A stretch of DNA of 64,000 bases from Actinomycetes bacterium (GCA_021818265.1 JAKAEP010000003.1:50335-114334), one strand, 5' to 3'; positions 24,696-33,243 are shown, counted from the first letter of the stretch. Translations and numbers: made by a program. Notes: a model not told the origin generated them from the letters alone.

Positions 24696-25217
24696 GTGCA
24701 CCATCTCTACCTCGAGGCCTGCGCCACGATGAGCCTCGAGCAGGTGCACGCCGTCGCGGCGCCCACGACCCTGCCGATCGCCTTCTCCCTCCTCCACCAG
24801 CTCCTCATCGAGGACCTGAGTCGGGCCCTCTGCGGGGGGTCCGGGCCGCTGTGCGAGCCGGCCGCCCTCGCGGCCCTGCGGCTCGGGGTCCACGACCGCG
24901 GCAAGGAGCGCCCGGTCGAGGGGATGATGGCCCAGCGCTTCGGCGACTACGGCGCCTTCTGTGCCCTCCAGGAGAGGGTCTTCGACGCCACAGAGGCCTA
25001 CGTGGGTGGGGTCACACCGGCCTCCTTCGACGAGGTCCTCGTCGCCGCCCCCTACCCCGAGCGGCTCGCCCACACCTTCTCCGCCCTCGTGGGCGCCGAG
25101 CGGGGCATCACCCGCTCCGACGCGCTCGAGTGCTGGGTGTACCAGCACGCTCTGCGCCACCTCGGTGGGATCGAGCACCGCCGGTCCCTCGGGGGGCTCG
25201 GGGGGATGACCAGCTAG
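24696..25217 (+). CDS. DinB-superfamily protein with an in-frame stop upstream of the usable start
   Basis: The open part (173 residues from GTG 24696) resembles DinB-like four-helix proteins: SLLHQLLIEDLSRAL near the N-terminus and a C-terminal ECWVYQHALRHLGGIEHRR. DinB members are metal-binding and often thiol-dependent transferases in actinobacteria. The same frame begins further upstream at ATG 24651, six bases after a TACGCT box (24639-24644), but codon 5 of that longer version is TAA (24663-24665). A single C-to-A change from TAC would explain this. The gene may therefore be a recent pseudogene, be read from GTG 24696, or contain a sequencing error. It ends on a CTAG shared with the convergent gene. 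Confidence 0.65.
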   Translation: MHHLYLEACATMSLEQVHAVAAPTTLPIAFSLLHQLLIEDLSRALCGGSGPLCEPAALAALRLGVHDRGKERPVEGMMAQRFGDYGAFCALQERVFDATEAYVGGVTPASFDEVLVAAPYPERLAHTFSALVGAERGITRSDALECWVYQHALRHLGGIEHRRSLGGLGGMTS

Positions 25218-26956
25218 TCGTCCCGGCGCTTGGTGGAGGTGGGCGTGGCGCGCCGCTTGCGGTTCTTGCGCACGGCGTGGCCGACCTCGCCGAGGCGCGC
25301 GGCCGCGTCGTAGGCCTCGGGCTCGACCGCCACGATGCGTGCGAAGAGCTCGCGGGCGTTCGTGGTGTCGCCCGCGCGGTCGTACACGTCGGCCAGCGCG
25401 TACCAGAGCCGGACGTGGCGGAAGGAGGGGTTGCGCAGCTTCTTCGCGGCCCCGGCCCGCACGAGCAGGTCGATCGCTTCGGGGTAGCGCCGCTCGTCGG
25501 CCCACGCGCCCGCGAGCACGATGCGCGCCTCGGCCAGGACGTCGGCCGAGGGCTCGGCTTCCAGGACCTCGGCGTAGACGCGCTCGACGGCCCGCGGGTG
25601 GTGCAGGGCCCGCTCGGCGTCCATCACGAGGGGCAGGTGCTCGGCGTCCCCGGTGATCTCGAAGTAGGCGCGCAGCTGGTTCCGCGCTATCGCCCAACGC
25701 TCGGCCCGGTAGGCGGCGAGCCCGGCGAGCTCGCGCACCGCGCCGACCCCCGGGACGAGGTCGGCCACGGCGCGGGCGTGGCGCAGCGCCTCCTCGTAGC
25801 GGTGCCGGTCGTACGCCTCGGCGGCCTTGGTCAGCTCCGTGACGGCGCGCTCACGGGCGTGAGCCGTGCCGATGAAGGCGCGGCGCACCTCGCTCGCGAC
25901 GTCTCCGGGCAAGGCGTAGGGGGCGCGCGGCCGGCGGGGCTCGCTCGGGCGCTCGCTCCGGGGCGCCTCTTCACGCACCCATTCGGCTATGGGCGCTGGG
26001 GCCGCGCCCTCCGGGCGCCGGGGCATCACACGCTCGGCCTCACCCATCGACGCGGCGCCGCGCCGGGCGAGTCCGCCCCAACCCTTGTCGCGCGCGGCTC
26101 GTTCAATTTCCTCGCGACGGCGCTCCTCGGGCGACACGGGCCGGGGGCGGCGGGCCGGGGCACCGGCACGCGACCGTGAAGGGCGAAAGTCATCTCGCTG
26201 CGGACGGCCCCCCGAACGTGCGCCGCTCCTCTCGCCCGTCGGGCGCGGCGGGCGGCCGGGGCGCTCGGTGTCGCGGGGCCGCTCGTCGTAGGGGCGTGGG
26301 GGTCGGCCCTCGCGGGACTCGTAGGGGCGGCGCGGTCCGCTCGTGGGGCGTGGGGGTCGGCCCTCGCGGGACTCGTAGGGGCGGCGCGGCCCGCTCGAGG
26401 GGCGCGCCGGGCGACCGGGGCGCTCGGTGTCACGGGGCCGCTCGTCGTAGGGACGCGGGGGTCGGCCCTTGCGGGACTCGTAGGGGCGGCGCGGTCCGCT
26501 CGAGGGGCGTGGGGGTCGGCCCTCGCGGGACTCGTAGGGGCGTGGGGGTCGGCTCTCGCGGGACTCGTAGGGGCGGCGCGGCCCGCTCGAGGGGCGCGCC
26601 GGGCGACCGGGGCGCTCGTCGTAGGGGCGTGGGGGTCGGCCCTCGCGGGACTCGTAGGGGCGGCGCGGTCCGCTCGAGGGGCGCGCCGGGCGACCGGGGC
26701 GCTCGGTGTCACGGGGCCGCTCGTCGTAGGGACGCGGGGGTCGGCCCTCGCGGGACTCGTAGGGGCGGCGCGGTCCGCTCGAGGGGCGTGGGGGTCGGCC
26801 CTCGCGCCCGTCGGCCTTCCCGCCTCCGGAGGCGCCACGGCCGCCCGACCGCCCGTTCGAGCGGGGCCCCGAAGGGCCCGAGGAGCGGCCACCGCGTCCC
26901 GTCCCGCCCCCGGGGCGCGAGGAGCCGGGTCGTCGAGGGGGGTTTGCGGGAGCCAC
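25214..26956 (-). CDS. Arg/Pro-rich repeat protein with TPR-like C-terminal domain
   Basis: The 580-residue protein has three zones. Residues 1-53 are Gly/Ser/Arg-rich. Residues about 54-234 are modular repeats built on RPxRPSSGPRRPYESREG and RPPRPYDERPRDTERPG. The rest begins with a basic region (EERRREEIERAARDKGWGG), then an alpha-helical repeat domain of about 230 residues (KAAEAYDRHRYEEALRHARA, RELAGLAAYRAERW) resembling tetratricopeptide repeats. The tail KNRKRRATPTSTKRRDD is basic. A highly basic disordered N-terminus suggests RNA or polyanion binding (inference). GTG 26956 lies five bases after a TAGAAT box (26962-26967). Confidence 0.75.
   Translation of the reverse strand: MAPANPPRRPGSSRPGGGTGRGGRSSGPSGPRSNGRSGGRGASGGGKADGREGRPPRPSSGPRRPYESREGRPPRPYDERPRDTERPGRPARPSSGPRRPYESREGRPPRPYDERPGRPARPSSGPRRPYESRESRPPRPYESREGRPPRPSSGPRRPYESRKGRPPRPYDERPRDTERPGRPARPSSGPRRPYESREGRPPRPTSGPRRPYESREGRPPRPYDERPRDTERPGRPPRPTGERSGARSGGRPQRDDFRPSRSRAGAPARRPRPVSPEERRREEIERAARDKGWGGLARRGAASMGEAERVMPRRPEGAAPAPIAEWVREEAPRSERPSEPRRPRAPYALPGDVASEVRRAFIGTAHARERAVTELTKAAEAYDRHRYEEALRHARAVADLVPGVGAVRELAGLAAYRAERWAIARNQLRAYFEITGDAEHLPLVMDAERALHHPRAVERVYAEVLEAEPSADVLAEARIVLAGAWADERRYPEAIDLLVRAGAAKKLRNPSFRHVRLWYALADVYDRAGDTTNARELFARIVAVEPEAYDAAARLGEVGHAVRKNRKRRATPTSTKRRDD
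26255..26797 (-). repeat. In-gene tandem modular repeat (about eleven 11-18-residue modules)
   Basis: Within the Arg/Pro-rich gene the DNA repeats as modules of about 33, 51 and 54 bp. Each encodes RPxRP followed by SSGPRRPYESREG, YDERPRDTERPG or a short YDERPG/YESREG form. The near-identical copies imply recent duplication, and copy number may vary between strains. Confidence 0.85.
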
Positions 26957-27031
26957 GAGCCATTCTACCCCTGGCCCTCCGGGGCCCTCCCCGAGTGCGG
27001 ATGACGACGGGAGGACGTCCGGTAGCGAGCG

Positions 27032-29167
27032 CTACAGCGAGCGAGCGCGAGGGACGATCACGGCGTCCAGGGCGACCACGCCGCGGCCAGCCTCGCGCAC
27101 GAGCACCGGGTTGAGCTCGATCTCGTCCAGCTCGTCGCTCGCCTCGAGCGTGCGCGCGAGCACCGACACCATCGTGACGAGCGCCTCCACGTCGAGGGGC
27201 ACGGCTCCGCCGCTCAACGCGCGTGCGAGCTCGAGGCCCTCCAGGGCGCGGCGGACCTCGGCCCGCCCGGCCGCGGCGCCCACGACGGCGACGTCGCGGG
27301 CCGACTCGACGGCGGCCCCGCCCGAGCCCACGACCGCGACCACCCCCCAGGTGGGGTCCCGGCGGGCGCTCACGATCGCCTCGACGCCGCCCGAGAGCAC
27401 CTCTTCGACGAGGACGCCCTCCACGCGGGCCTCCGGCGCGGCGCGGCGCACCCGTGCGAGCAGCCCGTCGTAGGCCGACGCGAGGGCCGAGGGCTCCGCG
27501 ACGACCGCCACGCCCCCGACGGCGGCTTTGTGCACGACGTCGGGCGAGGAGACCTTGAGGACGACGGGGTAGCCCAGCGCCGCGGCCGCCTCGCGCGCGT
27601 CGCCCAGGTCGCCCACGCGTCGGCCCGCCGGGACCGCGATCCCCACCCCGGCGAGGAGCGCCTTGGCGGCGTGCTCGCTCGGGGGACCACCGTCGCCCAG
27701 GTGCAGCGCCACCCCCGGGCGGGCCGGCTCTCGCGCGTCGAGGGCGCGCGCCGCCTCGACGAGGTCGACCAGGTGGCCCAGGGCCCGCAGGGCCCGCTCC
27801 GGGGAGCGAAAGAGCGCCACGTCGGCGTCGAGGATGGCGAGCACGTTCTCCTCGGGCAGGGGGCAGTCCCCGCCCATGATCGCGTAGAGCACCGGCTTGG
27901 CCGCCCCGGCGATCGCCGGCACCAGCGCGCCGACCTGCTGGGCGCCCTGCAGGGGTGAGCCCGGCATCACGGCGAGCACGACCCCCGCCACCTCGGGCGC
28001 GTCGAGCAGGACGCTCGCTGCTCGGGCGTAGAGGCTGGGGTCGTTGAGGCCCGTGGCGGTGATGTCGACCGGGTTCTCGGCGACGGCGAACGCCGGCAGC
28101 TCGACCCCGAGGGCGCGCGTGGCGTCCTCGCCGAGGGTGGCCAGCGAGAGCCCCAGGGCGTCGCCCACGTCGATCGAGAAGGTCTTCATCGCGCCCGAGT
28201 CGGTCACGACCCCGATACCGCGCCCCCGCGGCGCCGGGCACTTGGTCACGACGTCGGCCAGGTCGATCAGCTCGTCGATCGACTCGAGGACGACGACGCC
28301 CTCGGCCGCGAGCGCCGCGCGGGTCACCGTGTAGTCGCCCGCCAGGGCGCCCGTGTGGGTGAGCGACGCCGCCCGCGCCCGCTCCCCGCGCCCGAGGTGC
28401 ACCACGAGAACCTCGCGGCCGCGCTCGCGGGCCCGACGCGCCGCGGCGAGGAACTCCCCGGGCCGGCGGATCTGCTCGACGAGCATCGCCACCGCCGCCG
28501 TGGCGTCGTCATCGGCGAGGGCGTCGAGGTAGTCCTCGATCCCGACGACGGCCTCGTTGCCCGTGGAGACGGCGTAGGTGACCGTGACGTCCTTGGCCAT
28601 CGCCGCGTAGGTCAGCGCGAGGGTCATCGCCCCGCTCTGGGCGACGATGGCGAGCCCCCGGGGCCGGACCCGGCGGTTCGGCGAGGCGTCGCCGAAGGTG
28701 AGCGGCACCCGGTCCACGAAGTTGACGAGCCCCAGGCAGTTCGGACCGGCCAGGGCCAGGCCGTGCGCTCGTGCGAACGCCGCGAGCGCGCGCTGGTCCT
28801 CGGCCCCCTCGGGCCCGGTCTCGGCGTAGCCCGAGGAGAAGACCACGGCGCCGCCCACTCCCCGTCGGCTGAGGGCCTCGAGCGCGCCCGGCACGGCCGC
28901 CCGCGGGATGGCGAGGATGGCGGCGTCGACGCCCCGGGGCAGGTCGTCGATCGAGTGCAGGCAGGCCCGTGCGCCGATGGCGTCGCGCGAGGGGCTGACC
29001 GGGTAGACCTCGCCGGCGAAGCCGAAGCGGTCGAGCAGGGCGAGCGGCGCGCCCCCGACCGAGGTCGTGACGTCCGAGGCGCCCACCACGGCCACCGAGC
29101 GCGGCCGCAGCAGCCGCCCGAGCGCGAGCGCGTCGACGCGCGCGGGGACGGCCGGCTCAGTCCCCAC
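27032..29167 (-). CDS. ferA: ADP-forming-type acyl-CoA synthetase, probable feruloyl/p-coumaroyl-CoA synthetase (FerA-like)
   Basis: The 711-residue protein has the layout of NDP-forming acyl-CoA synthetases. An N-terminal CoA-binding domain (RPRSVAVVGASD) is followed by succinyl-CoA-ligase-like domains (GPNCLGLVNF, IVAQSGAM, SLTHTGALAGDY with the likely phospho-His). A C-terminal ATP-grasp domain carries GYPVVLKVSSPDVVHKAAVGG and EIELNPVLV. FerA of Sphingobium SYK-6, at about 710 residues, is of this type and activates ferulate. The GTG start overlaps the hydratase-lyase gene by 11 bases, which supports hydroxycinnamate as substrate; by itself the protein could equally be an acetyl- or acyl-CoA synthetase. 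Confidence 0.85.
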   Translation of the reverse strand: MGTEPAVPARVDALALGRLLRPRSVAVVGASDVTTSVGGAPLALLDRFGFAGEVYPVSPSRDAIGARACLHSIDDLPRGVDAAILAIPRAAVPGALEALSRRGVGGAVVFSSGYAETGPEGAEDQRALAAFARAHGLALAGPNCLGLVNFVDRVPLTFGDASPNRRVRPRGLAIVAQSGAMTLALTYAAMAKDVTVTYAVSTGNEAVVGIEDYLDALADDDATAAVAMLVEQIRRPGEFLAAARRARERGREVLVVHLGRGERARAASLTHTGALAGDYTVTRAALAAEGVVVLESIDELIDLADVVTKCPAPRGRGIGVVTDSGAMKTFSIDVGDALGLSLATLGEDATRALGVELPAFAVAENPVDITATGLNDPSLYARAASVLLDAPEVAGVVLAVMPGSPLQGAQQVGALVPAIAGAAKPVLYAIMGGDCPLPEENVLAILDADVALFRSPERALRALGHLVDLVEAARALDAREPARPGVALHLGDGGPPSEHAAKALLAGVGIAVPAGRRVGDLGDAREAAAALGYPVVLKVSSPDVVHKAAVGGVAVVAEPSALASAYDGLLARVRRAAPEARVEGVLVEEVLSGGVEAIVSARRDPTWGVVAVVGSGGAAVESARDVAVVGAAAGRAEVRRALEGLELARALSGGAVPLDVEALVTMVSVLARTLEASDELDEIELNPVLVREAGRGVVALDAVIVPRARSL

Positions 29168-30017
29168 GGGCCTGGTCGGCCTCGGCGCCGAGGCCGGGCC
29201 GGAAGCTCTTCTTGTCGAGGAAGCCCTCGAGGCCCCGCTGCTTGGAGCGCTCGGGGTCGCCCAGGATCCCCTGGTCGAACTTGGCGTAGAGGAACTCCTC
29301 GGCGTCGTCCCAGGCCATGAGGCGGGCCTTGCGGAAGCCGCCCTTGGCCGCGCGCATCACCGAGGGGCTGACCGCCGCGAGCCGGTGGGCGACCTCGACC
29401 GTGCGCTCGCGCAGCCGCTCGCGGGGCACCGCCTCGTTCACCAGGCGCATCTGGGCGGCCCGCACGCCGTCGATCGGCTCGCCGGTCATGATGAGCCACA
29501 GGGCGTCGCGGGTCGAGACCGTCTCGGCCAGCGAGCGGGTGACGAGGCCCCCCGGGGGGATGCCCCAGTTGACCTCGGAGAGGCCGAAGACGGCGTCCTC
29601 GGCCGCCAGGGCCAGGTCGCAGCACACGAGGGGGGTGATCGCCCCGCCGAAGCACCAGCCGTTGACCATCGCGATGGTCGCCTTGGGGTAGTTGATGAGC
29701 CGGCGCCACTGCCACTCGGCGCTCTCGCGTCGCACCCGCGTCTGGACGTGGGCCGGGGCCTGGTCGACCTCGCGGAAGTACTCCTTCAGGTCCATCCCGG
29801 CCGACCACGACTCCCCCTCGCCGGTCAGGACCACCACGCGGACCCGGTCGTCGGCCTCGAGGCGCTCGAGCGACTCGGTCATCTCGAGGTTGAGCGTCGG
29901 GTTCATGGCGTTGCGCTTCTCGGGCCGGTTGAACGAGAGCCACCCGATGGGGCCCTCGACCTCGACGCGCACCGTCCCCTTCGTCGTCGTCCAACTCGTC
30001 GCCTCGGACTGCGTCAT
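29157..30017 (-). CDS. ferB: p-Hydroxycinnamoyl-CoA hydratase-lyase (feruloyl-CoA hydratase/vanillin synthase)
   Basis: This 286-residue crotonase is very close to known hydroxycinnamoyl-CoA hydratase-lyases. It has FNRPEKRNAMNPTLN, SAGMDLKEYFREVD (residues 72-85), AMVNGWCFGGAITPLV, and GLSEVNWGIPPGG with the catalytic Glu148. The EYFREVD and NWGIPPG segments are specific to this subfamily rather than to general enoyl-CoA hydratases. It hydrates feruloyl- or p-coumaroyl-CoA and splits it to vanillin or 4-hydroxybenzaldehyde plus acetyl-CoA. ATG 30017 has GAGGGGGG upstream and begins MTQSEATSW; the frame open further upstream lacks coding character. Confidence 0.92.
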   Translation of the reverse strand: MTQSEATSWTTTKGTVRVEVEGPIGWLSFNRPEKRNAMNPTLNLEMTESLERLEADDRVRVVVLTGEGESWSAGMDLKEYFREVDQAPAHVQTRVRRESAEWQWRRLINYPKATIAMVNGWCFGGAITPLVCCDLALAAEDAVFGLSEVNWGIPPGGLVTRSLAETVSTRDALWLIMTGEPIDGVRAAQMRLVNEAVPRERLRERTVEVAHRLAAVSPSVMRAAKGGFRKARLMAWDDAEEFLYAKFDQGILGDPERSKQRGLEGFLDKKSFRPGLGAEADQARGD

Positions 30018-30081
30018 GCGACCCCCCCTCGACGGCCCCTCGACCGGCGGCGCCGGTGTGCCGCGTGTAGCAAGGTACCTG

Positions 30082-30138
30082 ATACCAACGACCGCGACAA
30101 GCACCGTCGTCCCCGGGGCGCGTCGCGCGCGTTGGTAC
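30082..30138. promoter_or_regulatory. Inverted half-sites in the ferB / marR divergent promoter region
   Basis: ATACCAACG at 30082-30090 and CGTTGGTAC at 30130-30138 are inverted copies (8 of 9 bases) 39 bp apart. The second overlaps the TACGCT box (30136-30141) six bases before the regulator's GTG. They are candidate binding sites for the MarR protein. AAGGTACC at 30072-30079 is a further related sequence. Confidence 0.5.
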
Positions 30139-30147
30139 GCTGCGGAC

Positions 30148-30618
30148 GTGTCCCGACCGACGACGCCCGCCGTGCCCGAGCATCCCCAGGCCCGCCTGAC
30201 GTACCTGGTCAAGCAGCTCGAGCGCGCGATCCGGGTCGCCATGGAGGACATCACCCGGGAGTTCGGGCTCACCCCCATCCAGTACACCGCGCTCAGCGTG
30301 CTCGTGCGCAACCCGGGCATGTCCTCGGCCCAGCTCGCCCGGCGCAGCTTCGTGAGCCCCCAGGCCTGCTACGAGATGATCCTCATCCTCGAGCGCAACG
30401 GCCTGGTGACCCGCACCCCCACCGCGGCCAACCGCCGCGTCCTCGGCATCGCGGTGACCCGGCGCGGGGTGGGCGTCCTCACCAAGTGCGACCGCAAGAT
30501 GGACGAGCTCGAGGGCCGCATCTTCGCCACCCTCGACGGCGCCGACCGCCGCCAGTTCCGCGACGCCCTGACGGGCTGTCTCGCCGCGATCTACCCCGAG
30601 ATCCGCCGGCCCCTCTAA
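30148..30618 (+). CDS. MarR-family regulator of hydroxycinnamate genes (FerC/CouR-like)
   Basis: The 156-residue protein is a compact MarR regulator: LTYLVKQLERAIRVAMEDITR (dimer helix, shortened: YLVKQLERAIRVAM), SSAQLARRSFVSPQACYEMI (recognition helices) and NRRVLGIAVTRRG (wing). It is divergent from ferB-ferA, the same arrangement as ferC-ferBA in Sphingobium and similar to couR. Such repressors are released by hydroxycinnamoyl-CoA thioesters rather than free acids. GTG 30148 follows a TACGCT box by six bases and no Shine-Dalgarno is visible. Confidence 0.88.
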   Translation: MSRPTTPAVPEHPQARLTYLVKQLERAIRVAMEDITREFGLTPIQYTALSVLVRNPGMSSAQLARRSFVSPQACYEMILILERNGLVTRTPTAANRRVLGIAVTRRGVGVLTKCDRKMDELEGRIFATLDGADRRQFRDALTGCLAAIYPEIRRPL

Positions 30619-30632
30619 GCCATCGGGCCCCG

Positions 30633-31640
30633 CTAGCGCTCGCGCACCCGGTAGCCCACGGGCAGCAGCTCGAAGCGGGTCTTGTCGCGCACCAGCCCCC
30701 AGACGCCGCCGGGCTGCCACAGCGCGACCGCGACGGCCAGGGCCCCGAAGATGATGAGGTACCACGCCCCCAGGCCCTGGAGGGACTGGTAGAGGACGAA
30801 GTAGACGATCGTGCCGACGATCGGCCCCTCGACGGTGCCGATGCCACCGATGATCGTGGCGAAGAGCATCTCGGCCAGCCAGTTGATGTTGAACGCGTTG
30901 CCCGGCTGGACGAAGGGCTGGCTGATGGCGAGCACGGCCCCGGCCGCGCCGCAGCCCACCGCGGCGATCACGAAGATCCACCGGCGCGTCGAGGTGACCC
31001 GCGCCCCCGAGGAGCGCGCGGCCGTCTCGCTGTCGCGCATCGAGGCGAGCACGAGTCCCAGGCGCGAGCGCAAGAGCAGGTACGTCCCGACGCTCACCAC
31101 CAGCGCCGTCAGCCAGGTCGCGAGGTACGAGTCGTGGTTGTACTGGGCCGGGCTGAGCCCCGTGAGCCCCGGCATCGGCCGGCCCGTCCCGCCCCCGAGG
31201 TAGGAGATCGAGAGGATGATCAGCATGGCGCTGTCGGCCACGACCCACGTCGCCACGGCGAAGTAGCCCCCGCGCAAGCGAAAGAGCAGGAACGTCACCG
31301 GCACCGCGATGGCCCCGGCGACCAGGGCCGCCAGCGGGATGGCCGCGAACGGGTTCATACCCTTGAGGGCCAGGTAGAGCAGGGCGTACGAGCCGAGCCC
31401 GATGAAGCCCTGCTGGCCGATCGAGACCATGCCGGCGTAGCCCGCGAGCAGGTTCCACATGGTGGCCATGATGAGCAGCAGGAAGAAGTTGTTGAGCACC
31501 GACACCCACGCGGCCGGCAGGATCCACGGCGCCAGGGAGAAGAAGGCCGCGACCACGACCGCCCCGGTGACGAGGATCGCCGGGTGGTAGTTGGCCCGCA
31601 CCACGGTGCGCCCGACGTCGGGCACCAGGGTCGCGCTCAC
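30633..31640 (-). CDS. livM: Branched-chain-type ABC transporter permease LivM (second system)
   Basis: The 335-residue permease starts at GTG 31640, overlapping the livH stop (GTGA). The LivM pattern is clear: NLLAGYAGMVSIGQQGFIGLG, SMRDSETAARSSGARV in the coupling loop, and TIIGGIGTVEGPIVG near the end. It is the last gene of a livK-G-F-H-M unit transcribed away from vanA and towards the fer genes. The adjacent catabolic genes suggest uptake of a phenylpropanoid or benzoate-type acid, as for known aromatic-acid HAAT transporters in Rhodopseudomonas; this is an inference from context. Confidence 0.92.
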   Translation of the reverse strand: MSATLVPDVGRTVVRANYHPAILVTGAVVVAAFFSLAPWILPAAWVSVLNNFFLLLIMATMWNLLAGYAGMVSIGQQGFIGLGSYALLYLALKGMNPFAAIPLAALVAGAIAVPVTFLLFRLRGGYFAVATWVVADSAMLIILSISYLGGGTGRPMPGLTGLSPAQYNHDSYLATWLTALVVSVGTYLLLRSRLGLVLASMRDSETAARSSGARVTSTRRWIFVIAAVGCGAAGAVLAISQPFVQPGNAFNINWLAEMLFATIIGGIGTVEGPIVGTIVYFVLYQSLQGLGAWYLIIFGALAVAVALWQPGGVWGLVRDKTRFELLPVGYRVRER

Positions 31641-32512
31641 GTGAGCGCCTCCTTCTTGCCGAAGAGGCCCTGGGGCCGCAGCGCGAGGATGGCGAGGAAG
31701 AGGACGTGGCCGGCGAGGACCTGGTAGGCGGGGTTGTAGTGGGCCCCGACCTGCTGGGCCACCCCGAGCAGGATCCCACCGATGAGGGTCCCCCACAGCG
31801 AGCCGATGCCGCCGATCACCACCGCCTCGAAGGCGTAGAGCAGGACCTGGGAGCCGCCGGTCGTGGGGGTCAGCTCGGTGAGGATCCCGTAGGAGATCCC
31901 CGCCAGGGCCACCGTCGCCACGGCGATCGCCGCGGCGATGCCGAAGATGTGCCGGTAGTTGGCCCCGCAGATCTGCGCGGCCTCGCGGTCGTCGGAGACG
32001 GCGCGGATGAGCCGGCCCGTGCTGGTCTTTGACAGGTAGAGCTGCAGGATCCCGAGGACCGCCACCGCCACGATGAGGACCACCAGCTCGAACCACGAGA
32101 CGTAGATGGTCGAGTTCACCTGCCAGGAGTTCCCGATGAGCGAGCCGATGTTCACCGACTGGCCGTTCGCCGTGTAGATCTCCAGGAGCAGGTTCTCGAT
32201 CAGGACCGACAGGCCGAAGGTCACGAGCAAGGTCGTGAACGGGCTGCGGTCGAGGGCCGCCTGCAGGACGGTGCGCTGGAGCACGTAGCCGACGAGCGCG
32301 AAGATCGGCACGACGACGATGAAGCCCCAGACCTCGGCGATGTGCAGGTGGGGCACGAGGAAGACGGCCGTGTAGCCCGCGACGACGGCGATGTCGCCGT
32401 GGGCGAGGTTGATGATCCGCATCACGCCGAAGAGCAGGGACAGCCCGCAGGCGAAGAGCGCGTAGAAGCCCCCGAAGAGGACCCCCTGGACGATGACGTT
32501 GGTCCAGGTCAC
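31637..32512 (-). CDS. livH: Branched-chain-type ABC transporter permease LivH (second system)
   Basis: This 291-residue membrane protein begins at GTG 32512, overlapping the livF stop. LivH motifs are GLSLLFGVMRIINLAHGDI near residues 25-43, RAVSDDREAAQICGAN in the cytoplasmic loop, and GGIGSLWGTLIGGILLG late in the chain, ending with RPQGLFGKKEALT. It pairs with the LivM above. Sequence differs clearly from the livH at 1360-2265, so the two systems are not a recent duplication. Confidence 0.92.
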   Translation of the reverse strand: MTWTNVIVQGVLFGGFYALFACGLSLLFGVMRIINLAHGDIAVVAGYTAVFLVPHLHIAEVWGFIVVVPIFALVGYVLQRTVLQAALDRSPFTTLLVTFGLSVLIENLLLEIYTANGQSVNIGSLIGNSWQVNSTIYVSWFELVVLIVAVAVLGILQLYLSKTSTGRLIRAVSDDREAAQICGANYRHIFGIAAAIAVATVALAGISYGILTELTPTTGGSQVLLYAFEAVVIGGIGSLWGTLIGGILLGVAQQVGAHYNPAYQVLAGHVLFLAILALRPQGLFGKKEALT

Positions 32513-33243
32513 GTCGTGCCCCCCGGCCGGCTGTGGTGGAGGTCGGCCCCGAAGTAGGCCTCCTCGATCTGATGCGCGCTCAGCTCGTCGGGCCGCCCCT
32601 CGAGCGAGGTCCGCCCCTCGAGCAGGCAGTGCACGCGGTGGGCCACCTTGAGGCCCTGGCTGACGTCCTGCTCCACCAGCAAGACGGTGACGCCCTGGGC
32701 CACGATGGCGGGGATCACCTCGTAGATCCGCTCGATGACGATGGGGGCGAGCCCGAGGGAGACCTCGTCGAGCATGAGGACCCGGGGGTTGGCGACGAGG
32801 GCCCGGCCGATCGCCACGGCCTGCTGCTCGCCACCGGAGAACTGCGCGACGCTCGCGCGCCGGCGCTCTCTCATCCAGGGGAAGATCTCGTAGACGGCCG
32901 GGATGTCGAAGGAGCCCTCGAGCGCCTTGTGGGCCCCGACGAGCAGGTTCTCCTCGAGGGTGAGCGAGCGGAAGAGCCGCCGGCCCTCGGGCACGAGCGA
33001 GATCCCCCGGCGGACCCGCTCGTGGGCCCCGAGCCGAGAGATGTCCTCCCCGGCGAAGCGCACGACGCCCCTGCTCGGGCGGTGCAGGCCGGCGATCGTG
33101 CGCAGCAGGGTCGACTTGCCCGCCCCGTTGGCGCCCACGACGGCGAGCACCTCGCCCTCGGCCACGTGGAACGACACGTCGTCGACCGCGCAGAGCTGGC
33201 CGTGGTGCACCACGAGTCCCTCGACCTCGAGCAGGGCGCTCAC
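32509..33243 (-). CDS. livF: Branched-chain-type ABC transporter ATP-binding protein LivF (second system)
   Basis: The 244-residue ATPase starts at GTG 33243 (GTGA overlap with livG). Walker A is GANGAGKST, the signature is FSGGEQQAV, and Walker B is VLMLDEVSLGLAP, with Val in place of the usual Pro after LDE. It is the second nucleotide-binding subunit of the putative aromatic-acid importer. Confidence 0.92.
   Translation of the reverse strand: MSALLEVEGLVVHHGQLCAVDDVSFHVAEGEVLAVVGANGAGKSTLLRTIAGLHRPSRGVVRFAGEDISRLGAHERVRRGISLVPEGRRLFRSLTLEENLLVGAHKALEGSFDIPAVYEIFPWMRERRRASVAQFSGGEQQAVAIGRALVANPRVLMLDEVSLGLAPIVIERIYEVIPAIVAQGVTVLLVEQDVSQGLKVAHRVHCLLEGRTSLEGRPDELSAHQIEEAYFGADLHHSRPGGTT

Noticed and set aside
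26255-26797. Possible CRISPR array
   Set aside because: Repeat modules vary in length, lack unique spacers and stay in one coding frame; they are protein repeats.
26026-27114. Open frames opposite and beside the Arg/Pro-rich gene with Gly/Arg or Ala/Pro repeats
   Set aside because: They are frame-shifted images of the same DNA repeat. The minus-strand frame 25214-26956 has a promoter box, a plausible start and a non-repetitive TPR-like C-terminus.
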